A stretch of DNA of 12,741 nucleotides from JACRBK01 sp964427955 (GTDB lineage: Bacteria; Chloroflexota; Anaerolineae; Aggregatilineales; Aggregatilineaceae). The DNA lies in NCBI GenBank assembly GCA_964427955.1, contig CAYRWY010000145.1, positions 1 to 12,741 on the forward strand. Reading direction: 5' to 3'. Every line of letters starts with the position of its first letter. Position 1 is the first letter of the stretch. Shown here piece after piece: positions 1 through 7,466 of the stretch. The notes under the pieces are model-generated. The model worked only from the letters and a program-made list of their open reading frames with translations, made no database searches and was not told the origin of the DNA. Position numbers and translations under genes: made by a program.

Positions 1-478
1 TCCCCGTAGACGTCAGCGTTACCGGGAAACCAGCGTCCAGTGCATAAGTCTTGGTCGATGAGTTGTAGGAATATCGCATCAGCTTGGCGCTGTAGCTGAC
101 ACTGGTCCCCAGCGCCCCCGACACGATATAGAGATGCGTTCCATCCCAGAGGCAGTCGATCTTGACGGTTTTCCGGGCGTCGATGAAGGCGCCCGTGTCG
201 GTCCAGGTGTTGGAGGCCCAATCGAGACGGTAGATGCGAAAAGCGTTGCCGCTCACGCTGAACATGCCGCCCCACCACAAACCGTCGTTATACCACAGTT
301 TGCTCTGCGGCTTTTCAGCAGTAGGAGAGCTTACGCTGGTGCCATACGAGAAGTCACGGTAACCGGCGTCTCCCTGGGCCTGCGTGCGAAAGGTCGTGGA
401 CATGACCGCGCCAATCATGACGCAGACGATGGCAAACAGTGTCACGCTCCTCAAGCGACGATAGGCACGATTTGTCAT
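1..478 (-). CDS. Secreted protein of unknown function, N-terminal part (runs off left edge)
   Basis: An open minus-strand frame starts at ATG 478 and stays open for 159 codons to position 1, so the C-terminus is missing. A ribosome-binding-like GAGAGGAAG lies about 8-10 nt upstream. The N-terminus reads MTNRAYRRLRSVTLFAIVCV and then continues hydrophobic to about residue 28, with a possible signal-peptidase site after TQAQG (about residues 36-39), which indicates export. The mature part is rich in Trp, Tyr, Gly and Ser (KLWYNDGLWWGGMF, RIYRLDWASNTWTDTG, LWDGTHLYIVSGA). That pattern of short beta strands with DG and W turns suggests a beta-propeller or similar all-beta extracellular domain. 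I do not recognise the family. It is divergently placed to the metallophosphoesterase at 584. Confidence 0.75.
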   Translation of the reverse strand, partial: MTNRAYRRLRSVTLFAIVCVMIGAVMSTTFRTQAQGDAGYRDFSYGTSVSSPTAEKPQSKLWYNDGLWWGGMFSVSGNAFRIYRLDWASNTWTDTGAFIDARKTVKIDCLWDGTHLYIVSGALGTSVSYSAKLMRYSYNSSTKTYALDAGFPVTLTSTG

Positions 479-583
479 CACAACACTTCCTCTCACTCAG
501 TATTTCTTACGATAAAAGTCCTTGTCAGAATGATGAAATCTACATTAAGTTCAGTACAGTAAAGCGCATTTTGCGAGGTGCTC
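479..583. promoter_or_regulatory. Divergent intergenic region between the secreted protein and the metallophosphoesterase
   Basis: This 105-bp gap is more AT-rich than its flanks and must carry the start signals of both divergent genes. On the plus strand TTGTCA (5 of 6 to a -35 box) begins near 522, but no convincing -10 box follows at the right distance. On the minus strand CTGACA lies in the same stretch, so the two promoters may overlap. No terminator or clear operator is visible. Assignment is by position more than by motif. Confidence 0.35.
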
Positions 584-1774
584 ATGCCGTTGGGACCGTC
601 AGAACACCTGGTTATTATCAGTGACCTCCACCTGGCGTCGGGGAGCGATCCCCACACTCATCAACTCAACCGCCAGGAGGACTTTTTCTCCGATGAAGCC
701 TTCGCGCACTTGATCGACGATCTGCTGCGCCGTGCTGCGGAAGAGCACATCACCTGGCGCCTGCTGCTGCTCGGCGACGTGTTCGACTTCCTCCACGTCC
801 CCGCCCCTTCCGACCAGCCGCTGGCCGAAGCGGCGTTGGCTAAACTTGATCAGATCACCGCCGGTCATTCCACCTTCTTCGAGGCTTTGGGACGCTTCAC
901 CGCCGCGGGCTTCCTGATCGACATCCTACCGGGCAACCACGACATCGAGTTGTTGTTCCCGCCGGTGCAGCGCCACCTGATCGACCTGCTCACCCCTCAG
1001 GCGGCCTCATCCATCCGTTTCTTTCCCTGGATTTACCACCTGCCAGGCTTGCTTTACGCCGAACACGGCCAGCAGTATCACGATCTCAACACGTTTCCCC
1101 TGCTGCTCGGACTGGCTCAGCAGCAACCGTACACGTCCAAAAACCTGCCGGTGGGGTCACATTTCGATCACTATCTCTATGCGCTGCTGGGGCACCTTGT
1201 CCCCGAAGCGGAATGCATCAAACCGCCGCTCACCGTCTTACGGCGCGCGATCCGCACCCACCCGATGGGCTTTCTCACGGCGGTCCGGCTGCATCTCGAC
1301 TTTATTAACGTGCTGGTACGATCATTCTTCCGCCCAATGACCGACGACGAGCGGCTGCTGGAACCGTATGCCGCCGAAATCGGGTTGGACCGGTCCACGC
1401 TGGCGGCGCTGACCCGGCTGTCATCAGCGTCGGGCCAAACCATCCTGAGAAGACTGCTGCTCAAGACTCTCCGACGTCACCAGCCGGGAGATTACCTGCT
1501 GCACGCCGCCCAGAATATTCACACGCTTTTGAAAGGTGCCAATCTACAGACTCGTTACTACGTGTTCGGCCACACTCACACCGCCGGGCAAATTCCACTG
1601 TCACCCGACGGCACCGCCTGGTACCTGAACTCCGGCACGTGGACCACGCTCCCGCCGAACGCCTGCCCCTCGCCTGCCGCTCCGCAGCCCTTGACCTACG
1701 TTGAGGTCAGCGGCGACACGGCTCGGCTGTGGTCCTGGGACGATACCGCAGGGCCACGGTCCGTTGAACCCTAG
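584..1774 (+). CDS. Calcineurin-like metallophosphoesterase, LpxH-like core with long insert
   Basis: A 396-residue protein with the full metallophosphoesterase signature: SDLHL (metal-binding DLH at residues 14-16), LLGDVFDF (GDVFD, 64-68), PGNHD (117-120), EHGQQYH (about 160-166) and FGHTHTAG (GHTH, 329-332), then LNSGTW. It should bind two divalent metals and hydrolyse a phosphoester or pyrophosphate bond. It has no signal peptide, so it is probably cytosolic. Order and spacing recall the LpxH/UDP-diacylglucosamine-hydrolase group, but those are about 240 residues. Here about 150 mostly helical residues (about 175-315) sit between the last two motifs, so substrate is unknown. ATG 584 is preferred over GTG 578 because GAGG at 575-578 lies 5 nt before ATG and overlaps the GTG. 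The gene ends on the CTAG shared with the convergent flippase gene. Confidence 0.88.
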   Translation: MPLGPSEHLVIISDLHLASGSDPHTHQLNRQEDFFSDEAFAHLIDDLLRRAAEEHITWRLLLLGDVFDFLHVPAPSDQPLAEAALAKLDQITAGHSTFFEALGRFTAAGFLIDILPGNHDIELLFPPVQRHLIDLLTPQAASSIRFFPWIYHLPGLLYAEHGQQYHDLNTFPLLLGLAQQQPYTSKNLPVGSHFDHYLYALLGHLVPEAECIKPPLTVLRRAIRTHPMGFLTAVRLHLDFINVLVRSFFRPMTDDERLLEPYAAEIGLDRSTLAALTRLSSASGQTILRRLLLKTLRRHQPGDYLLHAAQNIHTLLKGANLQTRYYVFGHTHTAGQIPLSPDGTAWYLNSGTWTTLPPNACPSPAAPQPLTYVEVSGDTARLWSWDDTAGPRSVEP

Positions 1775-3090
1775 ACGGCGCCTTTTCGAATCAGCCGGGG
1801 CATCCGCCAGAGAATCCACGCCGTGGTCACGAATTGCAGCGCGAGCCAGGCCGCGGCCATCCCCGTAAGACCGTACGCCACGCCCGCCGCGGCGGCAGCG
1901 GCTGTTGAGAGTCCCGCATTCAGCAGTCCTATCAACGACGCCTCTCCCAGCCGGTGCAAGGCCCGGCATACGGCGTAGTACACCTGGATGAACGTGATCG
2001 GCCACACCGAAAGCGCCAGGATGCGCAGCGGAGCCGTCCCCGCGTGAACGTAATCTTTTCCCAGCAGACTCAGGACCAGCGGTGCGCCAATGATGGCCAC
2101 CACCATCGCCGCCGATCCGATCGTCAGCGAGGACCGGGTACTCTGGCGAACGCTTTTTTCCAGCGTTTCGGGGTGGCGCGCTGCCTCCGCAAACAGGCTC
2201 TGACCGACCGAGATCGGGATGATCAGGACGACCCAGGCCATCATCCAGACGGTATACCAGTGGGCATTATCTGTGGGCGAAAGCAGCTCCGTGACGACGA
2301 TGGGCATGATCCAGGCCGGGGCCCGCTCGGTAATGGTCAGCGCATAATTCGGCATCCCAATGCGGAACAGGCGGTTCGTGATGTCCAGGTCGAGGCTCGG
2401 CTTATAGACGTAACCGGAGACCGACAGCCACAACTGCACTACGCCCATTGCACACGCCGCCAGCCCGGCCAGCACCCAGGCCAGCAGGATCGCCAGCGAG
2501 CTTTTGGCGTCGAACAGCAAGGGCATAGCGCCCGCGACGACGATGGTCACGAGACCGAACAAAATATTGCGCGCCAGGACCTGATGCCCCCGGCGCAGCA
2601 CGATCGAGACGTTGTCCATCAAGACATTCAGCGTTCCAAACAACGTCAGACCGAAGAACACCAGCATATACGTGGGCGACGATCCAACCAGGCTCAGTTC
2701 GTGGAAAGCGGCGGACGCTACCAGCAGAAAAACACCTGCGCCCACCAGCGACGCCGCCGTGACGACGCTGAACGACGTGTGCAGCAGACCAACCGGCTGC
2801 TCCTGGTAGCGAGGATAGAGCTTGATGAACGCCGATCCGATGCCCAGCAGCGCCACCTGCACGCACAGCATCATCGCCGACACGATCCCGGACGCCAGGC
2901 CGACTTCGGACTGCGCATACAGCCGGGCCACCAACAGCCACGTGAAAAAACCCAGACCGGACGACATCACGCGGGCCAGGATGAGCGCCAGGGAATTCAG
3001 CAGCAAAAGCGCTGAGGCGTCCTGGCGGCGTGCCCTGGTCCAGACATCGACCGCGCGCGCGGTCAGATTGAAGGTGCCGTATGCATTCAC
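1771..3090 (-). CDS. Wzx-type polysaccharide flippase (oligosaccharide flippase family)
   Basis: A very hydrophobic protein of about 439 residues with roughly 12 predicted membrane helices. Examples are LALILARVMSSGLGFFTWLL, VGLASGIVSAMMLCVQVALL, WVVLIIPISVGQSLFAEAAR and a last pair rich in Ala and Leu. Length, the charged VARLYAQSEVGLASG-type loop after helix 1 and the setting among glycosyltransferases fit the MATE/MOP-superfamily flippases that move lipid-linked glycan across the inner membrane. The start is uncertain. GTG 3090 lies 10 nt after the stop of the upstream glycosyltransferase. TTG 3150 would add 20 residues with no obvious function and overlap that gene by 50 bp. It is the last gene of the minus-strand unit and its TAG overlaps the opposing gene's TAG. 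Confidence 0.87.
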   Translation of the reverse strand: MNAYGTFNLTARAVDVWTRARRQDASALLLLNSLALILARVMSSGLGFFTWLLVARLYAQSEVGLASGIVSAMMLCVQVALLGIGSAFIKLYPRYQEQPVGLLHTSFSVVTAASLVGAGVFLLVASAAFHELSLVGSSPTYMLVFFGLTLFGTLNVLMDNVSIVLRRGHQVLARNILFGLVTIVVAGAMPLLFDAKSSLAILLAWVLAGLAACAMGVVQLWLSVSGYVYKPSLDLDITNRLFRIGMPNYALTITERAPAWIMPIVVTELLSPTDNAHWYTVWMMAWVVLIIPISVGQSLFAEAARHPETLEKSVRQSTRSSLTIGSAAMVVAIIGAPLVLSLLGKDYVHAGTAPLRILALSVWPITFIQVYYAVCRALHRLGEASLIGLLNAGLSTAAAAAAGVAYGLTGMAAAWLALQFVTTAWILWRMPRLIRKGAV

Positions 3091-3100
3091 GCGAAAATGG

Positions 3101-3925
3101 TCACTTTCCGCCGGCGGTTTGCTGTCGCCACTGCCACAGTCCGCCAACAATGCCCACGTAGTTATAGACGAAATAGGAAATGTAGTAGGGAATCCAGCCC
3201 GGCTGCAAGCGGCGCAGACTCAACAGGATGCCGCGCACCGTTCCGGCCAGCGGAATGCCGAGCAGGTGGAGCGCCTTCACCCCATACTTGCAGACCATCC
3301 GGCCCAACCCTTTGCCGTCGGCCAGGAACTGGCCTTTCGCGAAGTCAAAGGTGTCCTCATAGCGGTGCGTGACGACCGTACGCTGAGAAACCCCCATGCG
3401 CTGCCCGCCATCCTTCAGCCGCCAGCGCAGCTCGATGTCTTCCCCGGATAGGAACCGCTCGTCGAACCCGTATTGGAGCAGAATATCCTTCTCAAAAATC
3501 GTCGCCATGACGCCAGGCCAGTTCTTACTGCGCCCGCTGCGATGATGGTTGACGAGCGCCCGTCCCCAATAGCCCTCTCCGGCCACGCTGAGCAGTCCGG
3601 CCTGGAGCGCGGAATACTGGCCCTGGATGAACTCGTCGTAGAGCGCCGCCAGATCGCCGTCTTTCATCACAATATCCACGTCGATCAGCGCCACCCGGTC
3701 CGACTGGGCGGCCCGAATGCCCATCATGCGCGCCACCGGAAGCCCGCGTCCCTCATCCGACAGGATGGTGACCGGGTAGCGCCGCGCGATCTCCAACGTC
3801 TTGTCGGTGGACAGACCATCGACAATGATGATCTCGCGGGGTTCCGCCCGGACAATGGGCGCCAGGCAGCCCTCGATCATGGCTTCGGCATTGCGCACCG
3901 GGATGATGACAGAGAGATCAAGCAT
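3101..3925 (-). CDS. Family 2 glycosyltransferase (GT-A fold)
   Basis: A 274-residue GT2 enzyme. The N-terminus LSVIIPVRNAEAMIEGCL is the usual nucleotide-binding start, followed by IIIVDGLSTDKT (33-43), the metal-binding DVD (82-84, within ALIDVDIV) and the acceptor/catalytic SGEDIELRWRL (160-170). A hydrophobic C-terminal stretch (about 244-264, WIPYYISYFVYNYVGIVGGL) suggests membrane association. It should transfer an activated sugar to a lipid-linked glycan at the cytosolic membrane face; donor and acceptor cannot be read from sequence. ATG 3925 lies inside the end of the kinase gene (8-bp overlap) with GGAG 7 nt upstream, so the two are probably translationally coupled. The flippase gene follows within about 10 nt. 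Confidence 0.9.
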   Translation of the reverse strand: MLDLSVIIPVRNAEAMIEGCLAPIVRAEPREIIIVDGLSTDKTLEIARRYPVTILSDEGRGLPVARMMGIRAAQSDRVALIDVDIVMKDGDLAALYDEFIQGQYSALQAGLLSVAGEGYWGRALVNHHRSGRSKNWPGVMATIFEKDILLQYGFDERFLSGEDIELRWRLKDGGQRMGVSQRTVVTHRYEDTFDFAKGQFLADGKGLGRMVCKYGVKALHLLGIPLAGTVRGILLSLRRLQPGWIPYYISYFVYNYVGIVGGLWQWRQQTAGGK

Positions 3926-5030
3926 ACTCCTGCTCCAGGGTGGATTTCACCGGCACCTGCCCCATCAGCTCTTGCAGCTTCTGCACGATGACGTCCGAAG
4001 CCTGGTCCGCAGAGAAGGCTTTGGGCACCTGGAACAAGTAGGTAGGCTTGCCATTCAGGGCCTGATTAAGCACGTCGGCCTTCTGGCCAAAGACCTCTTC
4101 CAACGGGTCCAGGCCCGCCGCGCCCAGGGCGGCGATCACCATCTTGGAATGGCGGGTAACTTCCGCATGGAAATTGCCGACCAGTCGGGCGATCATCCAG
4201 TCTTTCGGTTTTTCATAGAGCATGGGAACCGTGCCGTCGTACCGCTCGACAAAGACCGCCAGGGCCAGTGGAACGTCGGTCGAAATTTTGGCGTTGGGGA
4301 AGGCCATCTGCGGCGTCACCATCATGTGTTCCGGGGAATAGCGGCGGGCCATCGAGGCCAGCCGTGGATACTTCGTCACGATGGGATGAATCCGCGTCGT
4401 CAGCCGCGCGATCCGTTTCGAAAGTTGGGTGGGAACCAGCGGTTTGTGGCGCTTCTCGAACAGGTGCGGATAGATGGGCGCATGGTAGGGCTTGATGAAC
4501 ATGGGCTTGGCATAACCCAGCAGATGCTGCTCCGACGACAGGAACGCCCAATCGTCGCCCATGAAGCCTACCCCCTCCAGCTTGAGCAGCTTGGCCATCG
4601 TGCTCGTTTTGCCCACCCCGCCCCAGGCCGGCATCGCCAGGCCCTGGCCGCGATAATCGACTGTCAGGGCGTGGATCATCGCCGCGTTGCGCCGGGCCAT
4701 GATCCGGTCGATGAGCGGCAGGGCCACGACCAGCAGTTCCTGTTTTCCGTGCAGCCGGTAGCCGTCGCCATCCACCATGATCTGCGCATCGGTTTCTTCC
4801 AGGTGCAGACCTTCTTCGGTATACATGAAGTTGGTCTGGCCGTGAACTTCCCCATAGGCGCCCCGCTCCAGTGGTTCTATCTGATCGGTGATGGTCAGGT
4901 CGAACCGGTCCGTCGTGTCGTCGGTGATGAACGGTCTGAACATATCGACGAACAGCGCCGCGGTGGGAGTATTCTCATCGATACGCATCCACAGGCGATT
5001 GTGAAGGTTGAATTTGATCCATTTCGTCAT
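3918..5030 (-). CDS. HprK-like P-loop kinase associated with glycan biosynthesis
   Basis: A protein of about 370 residues. It has a Walker A loop AWGGVGKTST (about 135-144) preceded by IHALTVDYRGQGLAMP and followed by GVGFMGDDWAFL with the paired Asp (about 159-160). This spacing is that of the HPr kinase/phosphorylase and PEP-carboxykinase-like fold, where the DD pair binds metal and positions phosphate. True HprK has its own N-terminal domain and a conserved signature after the DD that I do not see, so this is a divergent member. Homologues are often found in exopolysaccharide and peptide-modification loci and their substrates are mostly unknown. The start is uncertain: ATG 5030 (MTKWIKFNLHNRLW), ATG 5057 and GTG 5078 are all possible, and no strong ribosome-binding site decides. 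It overlaps the downstream glycosyltransferase by 8 bp. Confidence 0.8.
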   Translation of the reverse strand: MTKWIKFNLHNRLWMRIDENTPTAALFVDMFRPFITDDTTDRFDLTITDQIEPLERGAYGEVHGQTNFMYTEEGLHLEETDAQIMVDGDGYRLHGKQELLVVALPLIDRIMARRNAAMIHALTVDYRGQGLAMPAWGGVGKTSTMAKLLKLEGVGFMGDDWAFLSSEQHLLGYAKPMFIKPYHAPIYPHLFEKRHKPLVPTQLSKRIARLTTRIHPIVTKYPRLASMARRYSPEHMMVTPQMAFPNAKISTDVPLALAVFVERYDGTVPMLYEKPKDWMIARLVGNFHAEVTRHSKMVIAALGAAGLDPLEEVFGQKADVLNQALNGKPTYLFQVPKAFSADQASDVIVQKLQELMGQVPVKSTLEQEYA

Positions 5031-5139
5031 GGTTTTTGTCCATCTCTCTTCCGGCATGGTGGCAACAATAGTAAACACACCCCTTCAACACTGGTATCAA
5101 GGCAATAAGTTTTTTCTCAGGGGCTGAACAAAATAGGTG

Positions 5140-5168
5140 AGATTAGTTTTTTGACGATGGTCAGACAA
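5140..5168 (-). promoter_or_regulatory. Possible promoter for the HprK-like kinase gene
   Basis: Read on the minus strand, TTGTCT (5168-5163, 4 of 6 to the -35 consensus) is followed after 17 nt by TAATCT (5145-5140, 3 of 6 to the -10 consensus). It lies just after the hairpin at 5175-5210 and about 110 nt before ATG 5030. Position is good and motif quality is weak. Confidence 0.3.
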
Positions 5169-5174
5169 CAAACG

Positions 5175-5210
5175 GACTGGGTAGGGGGTCTGATCACTCC
5201 CGACCCAGTC
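5175..5210 (-). terminator. Stem-loop after the second GT2 gene, possible terminator or attenuator
   Basis: GACTGGGT (5175-5182) and ACCCAGTC (5203-5210) form a perfect 8-bp stem. Three or four more G-C/G-T pairs form inside after one mismatch, and the loop is about 10 nt. It stands 33 nt beyond the stop codon at 5243. On the minus strand it is followed by a moderately T-rich run (CCGTTTGTTGT), a weak version of an intrinsic terminator tail. It may separate the two-gene GT unit from the kinase-GT-flippase unit. Confidence 0.5.
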
Positions 5211-5242
5211 ACAGGCCACTGAAACACGACCGGTTTACCTCG

Positions 5243-6235
5243 TCATGATCCTGGAGCTTCCAACGCCGCTTCACCCTCCGGGCGCCCAGCACCGGGCGCA
5301 AGCACCCGCTGAGAAAACTTGCCCTTGAGGTATCCGACGGTCGTGAACCCTAACCCGGCAATGATCGCCGCCGCCCGTCGCAGCCCGTTGAAATCGTGCC
5401 GAAAGCCCTGTAGCACATTGCGCAGAACACCCGCCGGAAGGGTATGAAAGGTGTAGGTTCTCTCGGACGAGAGACCATCATTGGTTCCCACAAATTGGGC
5501 CACCAGCGCCTTGGAGAGACCCTCGGAATAGCACCGAGAACGGAAATAGTGCCACGTTCCGCGCTGCGACGGCACCAGATGGCGCACCCGGGCGCGCGGA
5601 TCATACAGCAGTGTGCTGGTAGGCCACCGTTGGTTGATCCGGATGCACAACTCGGTTTCCTCGCACCCTACCGGACGAACGCCAATGCGGCCAATGCCAT
5701 CCCGGAAACCGCCCACTGCCGCGAACACTTCACGTTTGAACGACATGTTGCAGCCGATCAAATTCCTGACCGGCTGAGAAGTGACCGGCATCCCGTGATA
5801 GGTGCAGCCCACGACCCAATCGAATTCCTTCGGAAACCACGCGGGACGTCCGGCCAGCCAGATGGGTTCGATAGCCCCACCCACGCCCAGGACCTCAGGA
5901 GACTGGTATCCAGCAGCCAACTGCGCCAGCCAATCACGCGAGGCAGTTGCGTCTTCATCCATGAAGGCGATCTTGTCACCTTGAGCGACCGCGATGCCGG
6001 TGTTGCGTGCGCCCGACAGGCCGCGTTTCTCCTTGTTTTCCACGACGATGACGTCCTGGAATGCGGCGCGGGCGCGTTCGAACAACGCCGGGTTGTGGTC
6101 AATCACGACGATGATTTCCAGAGGTGGAAGAGACTGGCTGCGCATCGAAGCGACGGCATCCACCAGCTCATTCCACCGGGATTCGGTATAGGCGCAGATT
6201 ACAACCGAAAAATCAGACATAGCCGTTCCAGTCAT
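5243..6235 (-). CDS. Family 2 glycosyltransferase, AglI/AglG-like
   Basis: A 330-residue GT2 enzyme starting SDFSVVICAYTESRWNELVD. It shows IIVVIDHNPALFERAR, KEKRGLSGARNTGI (69-81), the metal-binding DED (93-95, within AFMDEDATASRDWL), and GCEETELCIRI (190-200), whose Glu residues correspond to the acceptor-site ED motif. RCYSEGLSKA (234-243) is also typical of this subgroup. The pattern recalls glycosyltransferases annotated as glucosyl-dolichyl-phosphate glucuronosyltransferases, but the sugar cannot be assigned from sequence. It acts at the cytosolic membrane face. ATG 6235 is used; ATG 6220 (MSDFSVV) is an equally plausible start. It begins 21 nt after the upstream GT2 gene's stop, so the two are probably cotranscribed. 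Confidence 0.88.
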   Translation of the reverse strand: MTGTAMSDFSVVICAYTESRWNELVDAVASMRSQSLPPLEIIVVIDHNPALFERARAAFQDVIVVENKEKRGLSGARNTGIAVAQGDKIAFMDEDATASRDWLAQLAAGYQSPEVLGVGGAIEPIWLAGRPAWFPKEFDWVVGCTYHGMPVTSQPVRNLIGCNMSFKREVFAAVGGFRDGIGRIGVRPVGCEETELCIRINQRWPTSTLLYDPRARVRHLVPSQRGTWHYFRSRCYSEGLSKALVAQFVGTNDGLSSERTYTFHTLPAGVLRNVLQGFRHDFNGLRRAAAIIAGLGFTTVGYLKGKFSQRVLAPGAGRPEGEAALEAPGS

Positions 6236-6256
6236 CCGTTATCCAGGCAGCGCGAG

Positions 6257-7339
6257 CTATTCGCGCTCCGGATCGTAGAACCGGTATGACAGGTGGCTTT
6301 CCGCCATCGTGGCTTCATACGAGAACTTCAGGCCCACGTTGAACTGGCGCTCGATGGACTGGCCCATCGGGGTTTGTCCCGCCTCGATGCTCTCGCCGTC
6401 GAGCAGCTTCAAGGTCGCAGCACGCACCGATTCCAAGGCGACCTGGCACGCTTCGGGGGACAGCCGTTCGCTCCCGTGAAAGACCAGGTGCAGGGTTTCG
6501 TTCAGCAGCATCTGCACGGCGGGGCTGATATCATCCGCCCATTCATCCGTAGTCTCGACCTCCGAACGCCAGCGCCGCTTCTGACGGAATTCACGGAAGA
6601 TGGTCTTGAGGACGCGCCAGCCATCCGGGATAGTGCGCAGGCGACCGGTGCCGAAGACACGCGGGGCCTCAAAGCTGGGCACTTCCGCCACTTTGAGATC
6701 GTTGCACAAGGCGCGAATGTTCATCATGGTCTCGATCTCGAAACCCGAGCCATCCAGTTCCAGCATGGGCACGACGTCGGACCAGAACGCGCTGTAGCCG
6801 TAGCACAGATCGGTATAATGCCCGCCGAAGAGGATACGGACCAGGGTTACAAAGCCCCAGTTACCCATCCGGCGATGGAAAGGCATATCGGCAGTGCCAC
6901 CGCCCTGCATGAAGCGGGACCCCTTGACGAAATCGGCGCCGGAGAGCAAGGCCCCCACGTACACCGGGATCTCGCGAGGATCGGTCGAGCCGTCCGCGTC
7001 CAGCATCACGATGATGTCGCCGGTAGCCGCCTTGAACCCCGTCCGCAGCGCGGAGCCTTTGCCGCGCCCCTCTTGCATGACGACACGAATATCCGGGCAC
7101 AACCGGCGAGCGACCTCGATCGTGTCGTCCGTCGAGTGTCCATCTACCAGGAGCACTTCATCGACCATTTCCGGAACAAAGGGCAGCACGTAGGGCAAGT
7201 TCTCAGCCTCGTTCAACGTGGGAATGACCAACGTGATCCGCGGCTTGGATTGGCGAGAGCGGCGGGGAGTGGCCTGCAGCCTGACAACCTGAGGTTCTAG
7301 GTAGGTACCGGCATTGGAATATCGCGATGACTCAAGCAT
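6257..7339 (-). CDS. DPM1-like family 2 glycosyltransferase with C-terminal extension
   Basis: A 360-residue protein. Residues about 33-250 are a GT2 domain of the dolichyl/polyprenyl-phosphate sugar synthase type: ITLVIPTLNEAENLPYVLPF, EVLLVDGHSTDDTIEVA, EGRGKGSALRTGF, metal-binding DAD (114-116, within IVMLDADGSTDP), FVKGSRFMQGGG, TDLCYGYSAFW and GSGFEIETMMN (197-207). Such enzymes usually charge a polyprenyl phosphate with one sugar as donor for later steps. The last 100-110 residues, with no membrane helix, match nothing I recognise. ATG 7339 is chosen because GGAGAGG lies 4 nt upstream; an upstream TTG (7396) would add 19 residues without support. First gene of the minus-strand block, downstream of the promoter at 7467-7494. 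Confidence 0.9.
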   Translation of the reverse strand: MLESSRYSNAGTYLEPQVVRLQATPRRSRQSKPRITLVIPTLNEAENLPYVLPFVPEMVDEVLLVDGHSTDDTIEVARRLCPDIRVVMQEGRGKGSALRTGFKAATGDIIVMLDADGSTDPREIPVYVGALLSGADFVKGSRFMQGGGTADMPFHRRMGNWGFVTLVRILFGGHYTDLCYGYSAFWSDVVPMLELDGSGFEIETMMNIRALCNDLKVAEVPSFEAPRVFGTGRLRTIPDGWRVLKTIFREFRQKRRWRSEVETTDEWADDISPAVQMLLNETLHLVFHGSERLSPEACQVALESVRAATLKLLDGESIEAGQTPMGQSIERQFNVGLKFSYEATMAESHLSYRFYDPERE

Positions 7340-7343
7340 GATG

Positions 7344-7350
7344 CCTCTCC
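7344..7350 (-). promoter_or_regulatory. Ribosome-binding site fixing the DPM1-like gene start
   Basis: On the minus strand GGAGAGG is followed by CATC and then ATG 7339. The strength and spacing of this Shine-Dalgarno sequence decide in favour of ATG 7339 over the longer reading from TTG 7396. Confidence 0.75.
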
Positions 7351-7466
7351 AACAGATGACTAATCGAACACCTGACGTTTGGGTGGATTTAAACAACTTA
7401 GACGACTGAAAGAAGGGATTGTTTTGGGTGAGGTAATATAAAAAAGAATTTCTTCAATTTAAAAAT

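Noticed and set aside
584..1774. Naming the phosphoesterase lpxH
   Set aside because: The core motifs fit many metallophosphoesterases, the protein is about 150 residues too long, and no lipid A gene is in the window.
1954..3015. 353-residue plus-strand frame opposite the flippase gene
   Set aside because: Composition is dominated by Arg, Gln, His and Asp with no domain, and it lies fully antisense to a clear membrane protein. It is a shadow of GC-rich coding DNA.
3918..5030. Naming the kinase hprK
   Set aside because: The P-loop and DD pair fit the fold, but the N-terminal domain and HprK signature are not evident and no HPr or PTS gene is nearby.
3801..5108. 435-residue plus-strand frame opposite the kinase gene
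   Set aside because: No recognisable motif, and it is antisense to a gene with a P-loop and DD motif and crosses into another gene.
5444..7300. Two plus-strand frames of 281 and 335 residues opposite the GT2 genes
   Set aside because: Both are antisense to well-supported glycosyltransferases and show His/Arg/Gln-rich low-information sequence.
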